NCBI GenBank assembly: GCA_032164245.1
Contig: JAVMKO010000003.1
Span: forward strand, 39,248,890 to 39,312,889
DNA: 64,000 nt
Direction: 5' to 3'
Origin: Sternotherus odoratus
Taxonomy: Eukaryota; Chordata; Testudines; Kinosternidae
The notes under the pieces: generated by a model
Told to the model about the DNA's origin: nothing
Seen by the model: only the letters and a program-made list of their open reading frames with translations
The model's database searches: none
Shown here: positions 1 to 9,565 of the stretch, piece after piece
Layout of the letters: every line of letters begins with the position of its first letter
Numbering within the stretch: the stretch's first letter is position 1
Made by a program: the position numbers and the translations under genes

Positions 1-1237
1 CTGGTTCCAAACACTCTTGTTGTTTAGCCACAGTGGAATAGCTTCAATAGGAGAGATGCAGAGAGCCCCACATCAGCATATCCCATGGCTCAGTGCTTAG
101 AGCACTCTCTGTAAGGTGGGTGACCCCTCTTCAAATGGTTTCTCCCTCTCAGGTAGAGAAGGAGAAATTGAAACTGGGTTTTCCACATCCCAGACAAGTG
201 CTATAGGCAATAGGCTAAAAAAATATGAGAGCAGAAGCATCATTTCCTCTTCCTCCTAAAATGGCATAAGACACCTAACTCTAAAAAGGGTTCCTGGCTT
301 CAGAATTGGGAGCAAACCTAGGTGCCTCCTAGATCCCAGGCTTAGTTCCCTGTCTCTGTAAAAGGTGTGCACATACCCCTCTGGTCAGCGTCTCCGATTA
401 GCTAGTTTAGGCAGCTTCCCATCTAGCATGATACATTTTAGAGGTCTCAGTCTGACACTTATCACTCCCCGTTCACTGTATAGGAGCTTAGGCATCTAAC
501 TCAGACTTTGAGGATTGCAGTGATTTTTCCAGGAGCCTAAATGTTAAGTATTGTGGTGTTCAGCACCACAACACCAAACTCCTTTTGAGCATTTACGCAT
601 GAAAATCCTTTTGAGTGTTTGACCCTTAATAATTTACACCTGGAATACATAAAAGTTCCTCTAATGCACCAGAAAGAGGTCTGCTCCTCTGGCACAATGG
701 AACTGCCTACCACAAGAGACAGAGATTTCTTTAAAGACCGTTCAAGGGGGGGGGGGGGGGGGAATGAATTTCCTTGTGATCTAAGAAAGGCAAACTTCTG
801 CACCATTAATTCACTAACAATAAATAGATAGTACAGTATATTTTACTAGAATAATTATTTTTAAAATCTACATACAGTTTCCCCCAGGGAAGAAGACTGA
901 AGAAAGAGAACCAGATGCCACAGATGCTAGTCACATTTTTCAATGCACCTCTGGAATATGTTCAGATACTGTGGGGACTGTTGTGATATATGAACCTGAA
1001 AAGAATGGAATTTCACCCTTCTCCCCCTTTGTTTCTGCTCCCTCCTCCTCTTCCTTATTCTGTTTCTTTTTCACATCTTATCCTTGATATGTTTTTTTCA
1101 TCTCTAGTGCTCTTTTTCTGATTTTCAGGACCTAATTCATGACTTCATTTCTCCAGTTTTACAGAGTTGAATCTCTACTGAAATCAAGGTGGTTACCCTG
1201 ACATACCGCTGGAGTCACACAGTGTTGAAATGTATGT
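1..1237. other. Non-coding flank, possible SINE remnant, poly-G run
   Basis: No supported gene. Around 85-150 there is a tRNA-like stretch (GGCTCAGTGCTTAGAGCACT followed by a degenerate B-box-like TTCAAATGG), suggesting an old tRNA-derived SINE. A run of 17 G lies at 746-762. A pyrimidine-rich patch lies at 1015-1130. Short open frames here look like chance. Confidence 0.4.
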
Positions 1238-1776
1238 ATAATGTATGTAGTACAAGTTTTTGGACTTCAGAGATCTCACTGACCAAAGGTGCATATTAAA
1301 ACAAACTAGTAATGATAAATAATCATAATAAATTATTTGTACTACAATGGCACCTAAAAGTCCTATTTGTATTTGCTTCCCATTGTGCTGGGCATAGTAT
1401 AGAACAATGAAACTCAGATCTCTGTGGTTCAGGAGTCAAATTAGCGATCAACATTACCCAAGAGCGATTGTTCCATTTACTATATATATATAATATAAAT
1501 ATATAATATATATTATTATCATAGCAAAATGACCAAGTATTGTTATTTTATCAACTACAATCAGTTAATAATGTTGTAACGGCATCCTGATTGGTTAATA
1601 ACGTAGGCTGGTGAATCATAGGAATGGAAGGGACTTCCAGAGGTCATTTAGTTCAGTCCCCTGCACTCATGGCAGGACTAAGTATTATCTAGTCCAATGG
1701 TGTCCAATAGAAATTTGATGCTAGCCATGCATTATAAAAAAAACCCACATGCATTAGCCACAATTCAATAGCCTAT
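1238..1776 (+). repeat. Left arm of 539-bp inverted repeat
   Basis: Reverse complement of 3204-3742. Paired positions always sum to 4980, so there is no net indel over 539 bp. Reading the arms by eye I found one mismatch (TTAATAATG here, TCAATAATG in the partner, near 1565). The arm contains an AT-rich palindromic tract near 1480-1520, a CR1 3'-end fragment (about 1613-1694) and a truncated MITE (1695-1776). Its inner edge abuts a tandem duplication containing TGGGTCATTGGTG at 1775-1804. Judged to be the derived copy because its MITE is truncated at the breakpoint. Confidence 0.95.
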
Positions 1777-3203
1777 GGGTCATTGGTGAAATGGGTCATT
1801 GGTGTCCATTTGTTTTATTTTAATTTATTCCAGCGTCTCTTTTTATTAGTAATTTTTTCTCTCATTGCTCTTGTGCCAATTTATTTGTCTTTCTCTCTCT
1901 CCCTGTTCCTCAGTCTATCATTATTTTCTTTCTCCATATTCCTGCTTTTCTATTTCTTATTCATGCTTACTGTCCTAGCATACACAGTTCCTTCACAGGA
2001 GGGAGGGAAGGGTGTTGCATTCCTACGGGCCTGAAAGACATCTTCAGCTTTAATTCTTTTTCATTTGAAAGTTTATTCACCTTTCTGTTTATTTCTGTGT
2101 TCTCAAACTGCTTCTCAATACTAGTCATCTGTGTAAACAATGCAGTTTTTGATAGGAAGGATGCACTTTGCTTAAATGTAAAGCAATCTCTTCAGGAGAG
2201 GATTATTTAAATGTTAAGACACCTTCTAACAAAAGATGCACAAAGGGATAAGAAATCCAAAATATAAGAGCTCCCAAAATGGAAAAAAAAATGAAACAAT
2301 GGAATAAACATGTTGCAGGAAGATCATATATTCCAGTGTTTTGGTTTATTTATAGCATTGTCAATTTAATTCAAAATGATTAGAATACGATAAATCAATT
2401 TATCCAGTTGCAGTCCTAGTCAGGATTTGGCTCTTTGCTCAAAGTACAAAACTGGGTGGTATTTGGCTTAGTGCTGGCAAACAACATGATGCAAATGTTC
2501 TTTCAGATTTTGCATAGAGTCATTGAAATAGTCAAATATCAAAATTTCACTCACTGGAATGTTCTCCAAAGACCAAAATGTCCTCACCTTAGAGATGGAT
2601 GAATTATTTGCAGTACGTTTTTTTTTGGTGCATGATTCTTTTTTGGAGGGTGGAGGATTCACATATGTCCTGTGAATATATTTTATTTTCTGTTGATGTG
2701 TTTGTTGTTTTAATCTGTTTATTGAAGACTGTATATAACATGGGAATGTATTTCAGCTGGTAAATTGTATACATTTGATTATTCACTACTATTTATTTGT
2801 GGTAAGCGATTGATTATCTACTTTTCAGGGAAGTTGTGAGTTTTGGTTAATGTTGTAAAATATCAAGAGTCACAGATGAGTGTGATCTTTAAGAATTAAC
2901 CATGTAGACAAGCCCTTTTGGGCCTAAATATTTGAGGATCGGGGCCTTCACCTCTGTTTTCCCTCCAATTCTTTTTCTGTCTTCTCTATTTTGTCTGTAA
3001 GCTCTTCGGGGCAGCAACTGTATCTTACTACCCACTCTCTATATCAGTGCTACTCAGACTGAGGCTTGTGAGCCACTAGTGGCTCTTCAGTTTGTCTCCT
3101 GTAGCTCTTTGCAGCACATATTAAAACACTGTGTGATTCAATTAGTCAGGGATAGAGTAAATCAAAGGTGTCCGATACATTCACCACTAGCCACATGTGG
3201 CTA
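1777..3203. other. Spacer between inverted arms
   Basis: 1,427 bp single-copy-looking DNA between the arms. It contains pyrimidine-rich sequence near 1840-1940. At 2995-3045 is a GTAAGCTCTTCGGGGCAGC motif like the 3' tail of old L2/MIR-type repeats. At about 3047 a stretch starting CAGTGCTACTCAGACTGAGG resembles a degenerate hAT terminus. A 16-bp perfect palindrome (TAGCCACATGTGGCTA, 3188-3203) sits directly against the right-arm edge. No gene seen. Confidence 0.6.
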
Positions 3204-3285
3204 ATAGGCTATTGAATTGTGGCTAATGCATGTGGGTTTTTTTTATAATGCATGGCTAGCATCAAATTTCTATTGGACACCATTG
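3163..3285. mobile_element. Small hAT-like MITE at right-arm edge
   Basis: Terminal inverted repeats CAAAGGTGTCC (left) and GGACACCATTG (right; reverse complement CAATGGTGTCC). Flanking 8-mers GAGTAAAT and GACTAGAT agree at 6 of 8, consistent with an aged 8-bp target duplication of the hAT superfamily. The copy spans the inner boundary of the right inverted-repeat arm; the left arm carries only its right-hand part. Confidence 0.6.
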
Positions 3286-3742
3286 GACTAGATAATACTT
3301 AGTCCTGCCATGAGTGCAGGGGACTGAACTAAATGACCTCTGGAAGTCCCTTCCATTCCTATGATTCACCAGCCTACGTTATTAACCAATCAGGATGCCG
3401 TTACAACATTATTGACTGATTGTAGTTGATAAAATAACAATACTTGGTCATTTTGCTATGATAATAATATATATTATATATTTATATTATATATATATAG
3501 TAAATGGAACAATCGCTCTTGGGTAATGTTGATCGCTAATTTGACTCCTGAACCACAGAGATCTGAGTTTCATTGTTCTATACTATGCCCAGCACAATGG
3601 GAAGCAAATACAAATAGGACTTTTAGGTGCCATTGTAGTACAAATAATTTATTATGATTATTTATCATTACTAGTTTGTTTTAATATGCACCTTTGGTCA
3701 GTGAGATCTCTGAAGTCCAAAAACTTGTACTACATACATTAT
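3204..3742 (-). repeat. Right arm of 539-bp inverted repeat
   Basis: Near-identical reverse complement of 1238-1776. Includes most of the MITE at 3163-3285, the CR1 fragment (about 3286-3367) and the AT-rich tract. Identity ends sharply at 3742/1238 (next bases T versus A in the same sense) and at 3204/1776. Regarded as the parental copy because the MITE runs intact across the arm edge here. Confidence 0.95.
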
Positions 3743-4979
3743 TTTGCATTTATTATTCACTTAACAGTTAGAATGGGTTGCTGATAGCTGCCTAAACTCT
3801 TTTTATATAAATATTCAAATTAAAGAGTCCTACTGAAATTTTCACTTTCTGCAAGTGTTGCATCTTTACTGTTAGTTTGTTGCAAGTTACTAACACTGCT
3901 GCTCCTTCCTTTTTAGTTTTATAGTAATGAGGCAATTTGCACAGTGCCTTTGTTGGATTTGCTTTACTTTGTTCCCTTATTATTCAGTGTAGCTATTACA
4001 AATACATCATTTTTGTTCTGGAGGCATGGACCAGTGTCCTGTTTGCATAGTAGGCCTCAAAATAAGCACTAATCTAAAGGCCATCTTTTATTCTTTTCCA
4101 TCATTCAGCCAGATATCACCACACACCAAGTACCCTGTTTATTCAAAACAAAACAAAAATCAGCTAGTTTTCACACTAAAAAAGTGCCATGATGACTTCT
4201 GTCCCCCCTCATGTTATCATATGCTTTGGATGTGGCAGACCCACAACTGGTACCTGTAACTGAACAATGGGATGATTAATGATAGGACATGAATACATCA
4301 AGTCAAATGTAAAGTTCTGCTTGATTATGTGAGTCCATGTGGGTGGACACAAGTATAAACATAGAGGATTGTCACTAGCCCCATGCATCCTTCCAAGGGA
4401 ATAAGAGACAATTGATCACCAATATGGGCTGCCCGTATTCGTGTGCATCAAAGAAGGTGAAGCAAGTGTAGAGCTACTACTTCCTCCCCCTGCAAGTTGG
4501 TGGGGTGGGGTGTGGCGGGGATGGGTAGACTCTCGGCTCTGCCCCTCCTAAAACAGTATTGTCCAGGATAGCTGTTCTTACATGGCAGGAAGTTGATGTA
4601 TGCTGCATGGGAGGTAGGCTTGGTATAGTTGACTTCTTCCTCAGACCAAGGAGGAGACCTGAGTGACAGATAGTGACTGTCAGACTATTATATACAGTAT
4701 TCTCAAAGTTTAAATGAAGGAATTGAACATAAGATGTTACACTTCTCAACAAGCAACAAATCAAGGTAATTTCACACCACAACACACTGATTTTAACTCT
4801 ATTATGGGGAGGTATTACCAGCATGGAAACATGAATCCTTAATACATGTCCCAATCAATTTGCCAATCAAACATTATGCCCATCAGAAGGCATGGGGCTA
4901 TAACTAACAGTTCAATCAAATATAGCTTGAAAGTTAGAAATGTAAACATTTAATTCTTATAGTAATAACAATTAATTAA
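3743..4979. other. Non-coding, nothing recognised
   Basis: 1.2 kb without a recognisable gene or repeat. A short G-rich patch is at 4496-4525. The open frame of about 77 codons at 4026-4259 has no family resemblance and is probably chance. Confidence 0.5.
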
Positions 4980-5278
4980 TCTATATATATAAAAGTCAAG
5001 TGGTGTATGTATGTGTGTATGTATGTATGTATGTACGTATGACTGCGAACTCCTCCCGCACCGTTTGAGCCAGAGACTTGAAATTTGGTACAGTGAGGGG
5101 TCTTGGGGTCTAGATGCTGGTAAGGGTCGAAAAATTTTCGGATCTCACCTCTGACGCCCCCCAGGGGTGAAAGTCTTTCAGGGCCAATCACATCGGCTGG
5201 GCGGTTAGGTGGTGATGATGTCATAATACCCCCCTCCAACAGACACCTCACTCGCTCAGCTCACCCCTCCCTCCTCCA

Positions 5279-5510
5279 ACGGAACCCCGGAGATCCCTCA
5301 GTTCTCTGCCCCTCCCCCCTCCCAACGGAACCCCGGAGATCCCTCAGTTCTCTGCCCCTCCCCCCTCCCAACGGAACCCCGGAGATCCCTCAGTTCTCTG
5401 CCCCTCCCCCCTCCCAACGGAACCCCGGAGATCCCTCCGTTCTCTGCCCCTCCCCCCTCCCAACAGAACCCCGGAGAGCCCTCAGTTCTCTGCCCCTCCC
5501 ACCTCAACCC
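5279..5510. repeat. 46-bp minisatellite, about 5 copies, inside Helitron
   Basis: The phrase GGAACCCCGGAGATCCCTC starts at 5281, 5327, 5373 and 5419, exactly 46 bp apart, with a diverged copy (CAGAACCCCGGAGAGCC) at about 5463. Copies 1-4 differ by only a base or two; the last is more diverged. The array sits on the 5' side of the G/C-skewed domain of the Helitron. Confidence 0.92.
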
Positions 5511-5589
5511 CGGACTCCATCAGCTCTGTGCCCCCCCCCCACCTGCGAAGGTCCCCGGAATCCCTTGGCTCTGGGCCCCCTCCCCCCCT

Positions 5590-6470
5590 GCGACGGATCT
5601 GAGTTGGGTTTGGTGGGACGGTAAGTGAGGTGGGGGTGTCGGGTTCGGTCGGGGGGTGAGGTGGGGGTGTTGGGGTTGGTCAGGGGGTGTTGCGGTTGGT
5701 GGGGGGGTGAGGTGGGGGTGTTGGGTTTGCTTGGGGGGGTGAGGTGGGGGTGTCGGGTTTGGTCGGGGGGTAAGTGAGCCGGGGGGGTGTCGGGGTTGGT
5801 CTGGGGGGGTGGGAAGGTGTTGGGGGGGTGAGGGGTGTGGTGTGGGTGTTGGGTTTGGTCTGGGGGGGGGGAAGGTGTTGGGGTGGGTGCCCAGACCAAA
5901 CCCGACACCCCCCCCCGGCTCACTTACCCCCCGACCAAACCCGACACCGCCACCTCACCCCCCCACCAACCGCAACACCCCCTGACCAACCACAACACCC
6001 ACCCCTCACCCCTCACCCACCCCAACACCTTCCCACCTCCCCAGACCAAACCCGACACCCCCTGGCTCACTTACCCCCCGACCAAACCCGACAACCCCAC
6101 CTGACCCCCCCAAGCAAACCCAACACCCCCACCTGACCCCCGACCAAACCCGACACCCCCCCTCCCCCCCGGCTCACGGTGCACTGTGTAGCACACAGAT
6201 TATTAAATACACTGTTCGGTCGGGGGGTGAGGTGGGGGTGTCGGGTTTGCTCAGGGGGTGAGGTGGGGGTGTCGGGTTTGGTCGGGGGTGAGGTGGGGGT
6301 GTTGGGTTTGTTTTGGGGGGTCAGGTGGTGTTGTCGGGTTTGGTCGGGGGTAAGTGAGCCGGGGGGTCTTGGGGTTGGTCGGGGGGGGGTGGGAAGGTGT
6401 CAGGGTGGGTGAAGGGTGGGTGTTGGGGTTGGTCAGGGGGTGTCAACTGTCTGCCCCCTCCCCACCTCCG
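5590..6470. repeat. Strand-switching G-rich/C-rich repeat array
   Basis: Variants of an about 30-bp unit (core GTCGGGTTTGGTCGGGGGG and GTGAGGTGGGGGTGT). The + strand is G-rich at about 5590-5890, C-rich at 5890-6178 and G-rich again at 6210-6448. The block 5755-5811 recurs as reverse complement at 5891-5947, so the centre is a large imperfect palindrome. Many GGGG-or-longer runs give G-quadruplex potential on both strands. Long open frames here are low-complexity Pro/Thr or Gly/Val repeats, not genes. Confidence 0.85.
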
Positions 6471-6634
6471 ACTGACCCGAGCAACGCCGGGCACTTATGC
6501 TAGTTAATAATAAAAATGATACCTAGCTCTTATATGTCACTTTTCATGATTAGCTCTCAGAACATTGTAAAAAGAAAGTAACCATTATTGGCCCAGATCC
6601 ACAGAAGGACTTAGACATCTATATCCCAGATTTA

Positions 6635-6905
6635 GGCCAGGTCTACACTACAAACATATTAGTATAATTATGTCGCTCAGGGGTGTGAAAAATCCACACA
6701 CCCCTAAGTGATGTAGTTATATTGACTTAACCCCCAGGGCAGACAGCACAGTGTCGTGGGAGAGCTTCTCCTGTTAGCTATGTTAATGCCTCTCACAGAA
6801 GTGGATTGACTATATCTATGGGAGAAGCTATCCTGCTGGCGCAGTAGCATCTTCACTAAATCACTATAGCTGCATTGCTGCAGCTTATTAAATGTAAACC
6901 TGCCA
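6635..6905. mobile_element. PIF/Harbinger-type MITE
   Basis: Left end GGCCAGGTCTACACTACAAA and right end (reverse complement) TGGCAGGTTTACATTT form related terminal inverted repeats. A TTA trinucleotide lies on both sides, matching the TWA target of PIF/Harbinger elements. The internal part GGTGTGAAAAATCCACACACCCC is self-complementary. Related but more diverged copies seem to lie at 22880-23105 and 62148-62308. No transposase. Confidence 0.6.
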
Positions 6906-7189
6906 TTAGACACCTCTGAAATCCACAAAAAACCCACTCAGCTGCTGCCTAAAACTTAGGTTCCTAAACTCACTCAGCCCTAAATTTTTGCTGTAAAAGT
7001 TCCCTAGGCACCTAAGTTTCTGCCTCTGGGCATACACACAATGCCGTACTCTAGGCATCCTGATGTCTGTCTCATGCCTAATGGAATCCTCAAAAGGTGA
7101 AGATAGGCATTGTACTACCTATTTGGCCTGTGAGGTGCAAACCAGTGGGCATGCCCATAGGTCGCCTACCAGATTGGGGTCTCGTCAGA

Positions 7190-7330
7190 GGAGGTGGTGG
7201 TGCTGGTATAGCCTCCCTTATAACTTCCATCCCAGTAGTTAGAGCACTCACCTAATATGTGAGTGATCTAGGTTCTGTTTCCCCACTCTGCCTCATGGGG
7301 GGAAAAAGACCTGATGGAATCCCCCTGAAA
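7190..7330 (+). mobile_element. tRNA-like SINE remnant
   Basis: GTAGTTAGAGCACTCACCTAATATGTGAGTGATCTAGGTTC resembles a tRNA-derived SINE head, with an A-box-like TAGTTAGAGCACTC and B-box-like AGGTTCTGTTTCC. It lies directly before the LINE remnant. Boundaries are uncertain. Confidence 0.4.
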
Positions 7331-7344
7331 TCTTCAAATAAGGA

Positions 7345-8930
7345 GAAGAAATGAATCATCAACTTCATGCCCTAATCCTCAAGATTTGGAATTCAGAAGA
7401 CTCCCATCTGATTTTAGGGATGCCATGATCAGGATCATCTTCAAGATAGAAGACAAATTGAATTGTGGAAACTATCAAGGGATCACCCTGTTATCCACCT
7501 CAGGAAAGATTCTCTGTGGAAATTCTCCTCAACTGTCTGTTCTACCTTGCCAACTAAATCCTCTTAGAATCACAGTGTGGATTCAGACTATCTTGAGATA
7601 TCACTAACATGATTTTCACTGCTTGCCAACTTTAGGAAAAGTGCTATGATCATTTTCCTCTGTATATGTCCTTCATTGACCTCACAAAAGCATTTGACTT
7701 CATCAAGCATGAGACCCTGTCGAGAATTCTCCTTAAATTTGGATGCCTGCAAAAATGTGTTGACATCCATCAACTCCTCCATGACAATATGTCTGTGACA
7801 GTCATTAGCAATGAATTGGAAAAGGACCCTTTCCTAGTCAAAACAGGAGTGAAGCAAGGCTGTGTCATTACTCCATCCCTTTTCTCCATCTTCCTTGCTA
7901 TCCACTGCCTGCTCATCACTGACAAGTTCCTCTCCAGACTTAACTTCCAACACAGAATGGATGGCAAGCTCTTCAACCTCAGTTACCTCCAATTCAAGAC
8001 AAAGACTATCACTAAATCAAGCATAGAACTGAAATGTGCAGACGACTGTGGCATGTGCACCCACGCAGAAGAAGATATTCAAAAAATAATCAACATTTTA
8101 TCTGAGGCCTACAATCAACACTTCCTCACACTCAACTCCAAGAAAACTAAAGTACTCCTCCAACAGGCTCAAAATCACCAGGATCCTACTTCTGTAATTC
8201 AGATCAATAAAGAGATCCCTGCAGAATGTTGAGCATTTCCTTTACCTCAGCAGCCTGTTTTTTTTTTTGTAGAAAGGTGACATTGATGAGGAAATTCAGA
8301 ACCTACTCCAATGTGCCAGTGTAGCTTTCAGATGCATGAAAAAAACGTGTCTTGAAGATTGTGACATCAAAAATCAAATCAAGCTTCTTGTGAATCAAGC
8401 AGTTGTTATCCCTACTCTTTTGTATGGTGCTGAAACCTGGGTCACACCTGAAGACACCTCAAGGTGGAATGATACCATCAATGGTGCCACCGGAGGATCT
8501 TCCGAATCAAGTGGGATGACCAGTGCACCAACATCAGTGTTCTTCTATCCTAGGCCAGTGCCCTCCAGCATTAAAGCTATGATCATCTTCCACCAACTCC
8601 CTCATGTTCTTTGAATACCAGACAATCAATTCCTGAAGCAGGCCATGTACCAACAACTGAGCCATGGCTAACAGTTGAGATGAGTGCTTCAAGAATTACA
8701 GGATTGACGTAAACTCATGGGAAACCCAAGCCCACGATCAACCAAAATGGAAAAAGACCTGTGGCAAGGATCCCAGTATTTTGAGATCCAATGAAGACAA
8801 CAGGAAATGAAGAAATGGGAATGGAGGAAAGAACACATCACTGTTACAAGATCTGTGGATCCCAGAGTGGTGTCATTAGCCACTTGTGGATCCACCAGTG
8901 CTAACCAGCTATCATATTATTGAAGACAAT
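7345..8930 (+). pseudogene. Decayed LINE reverse transcriptase with C-terminal C2H2-like motif
   Basis: Remnant of a non-LTR retrotransposon polymerase, which copies its own RNA into DNA at a nicked target. Reading across several frames: LHALILKIWNSED and GNYQGITLLSTSGKI (about 7345-7515), then FIDLTKAFD (7669-7695), KTGVKQGCVITPSLFSIF (about 7840-7895), LKCADD (catalytic motif; here CADD) near 8030-8048, LNSKKTKVL, then PTLLYGAETW (8410-8440). At 8842-8895 a CYKIC...H...H pattern remains of a C2H2-like finger at the protein's C-terminus. The only long frame is 7666-8232 (188 codons); the rest carries stops and frameshifts. The clade is not certain from sight. No endonuclease domain was seen upstream, so the copy is 5'-truncated or replaced. 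Confidence 0.85.
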
Positions 8931-9370
8931 CATCCTCCAAACTCTGAGGGAATGACATCAACTAAGACTATTCTGATATGTCATCTTCAGTCTCTTCTGC
9001 CGAAGCTATTCCCTTTTGAATTAAATAGTCTTTGGAAAAGGAGATGGGACTCTGTCTCCCACCTCCCAGATCAGCGCCCCAACCACCAGACTAAAAATCA
9101 TTCTCACTTTTGCTCATCCAATGACTGTATATAGAGACCCTAGGCACCTAACACAGGGTTTGTGGATTCAAGTGGTTTTCTAGGCACCTCTACATAAATC
9201 TCTTTACAGATCCAGTTGATTATCCCCATTTTTCTGAAAGGGAAACTAAGGTAAAGGGCAGTGAAATGACTTGCCCAAAGTCCCATAGTAGGCCAGTGGT
9301 CAAACTGAGACTAGACCCCAGATCATCTGAGTCCCACTAGGCATTCAGGTTTCCACTAAGCCATACAGCA
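8931..9370. repeat. Old interspersed-repeat tail
   Basis: Contains a reversed tRNA-SINE-like stretch (about 9030-9110) and CTAGGCACCTAAC / CAGATCCAG phrases, of which similar versions lie at 6595-6630 and 6990-7020. The same kind of repeat therefore brackets the LINE remnant. Family not named. Confidence 0.35.
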
Positions 9371-9525
9371 TTAGTCAATGTCAATTCAATTCAAAATGGT
9401 TTTCCAGGTAAAGATAATGCATAATATCAATTGAAGTGTTTTGGGGTTTTGTATTTTTGTTTTTGTTTTTTACAGAAAATGGCATTTCCACAAAATCATT
9501 TTTTCCTATGAAAAATTTAGATTTA

Positions 9526-9526
<1 letters not shown>

Positions 9527-9563
<37 letters not shown>
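9527..9563. repeat. (TA)n microsatellite
   Basis: 37 bp of pure TA repeats. The adjoining open frames coding Ile-Tyr repeats are artefacts of it. Confidence 0.97.

Positions 9564-9565
<2 letters not shown>

Larger units (their letters stand above)
4980..6503 (+). mobile_element. Non-autonomous Helitron, both ends intact
   Basis: Rolling-circle transposon identified by its ends. The 5' end is TCTATATATATAAAAG directly after an A. The 3' end is a GC hairpin (CCCG-AGCAACGC-CGGG, about 6477-6492) followed 11 bases later by CTAG and then a T. This matches the Helitron rule of insertion between A and T without target duplication (A4979, T6504). No Rep/helicase is encoded, so it depends on another element. 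From the 5' end it holds an ATGT-rich stretch, a conserved-looking segment (CCGTTTGAGCCAGAGACTTG region, 5060-5180), a 46-bp minisatellite, and nearly 900 bp of G-rich/C-rich repeats. The minisatellite body looks like internal expansion. Confidence 0.85.

Noticed and set aside
4026..4259. CPVC-containing 77-codon frame as a small zinc-binding protein
   Set aside because: No repeated Cys/His pattern, no splice or codon evidence, AT-rich flank; chance.
5504..6136. Long Pro/Thr-rich and Gly/Val-rich open frames on both strands
   Set aside because: They are translations of the G-rich/C-rich Helitron repeats; same repeats are open in several frames.
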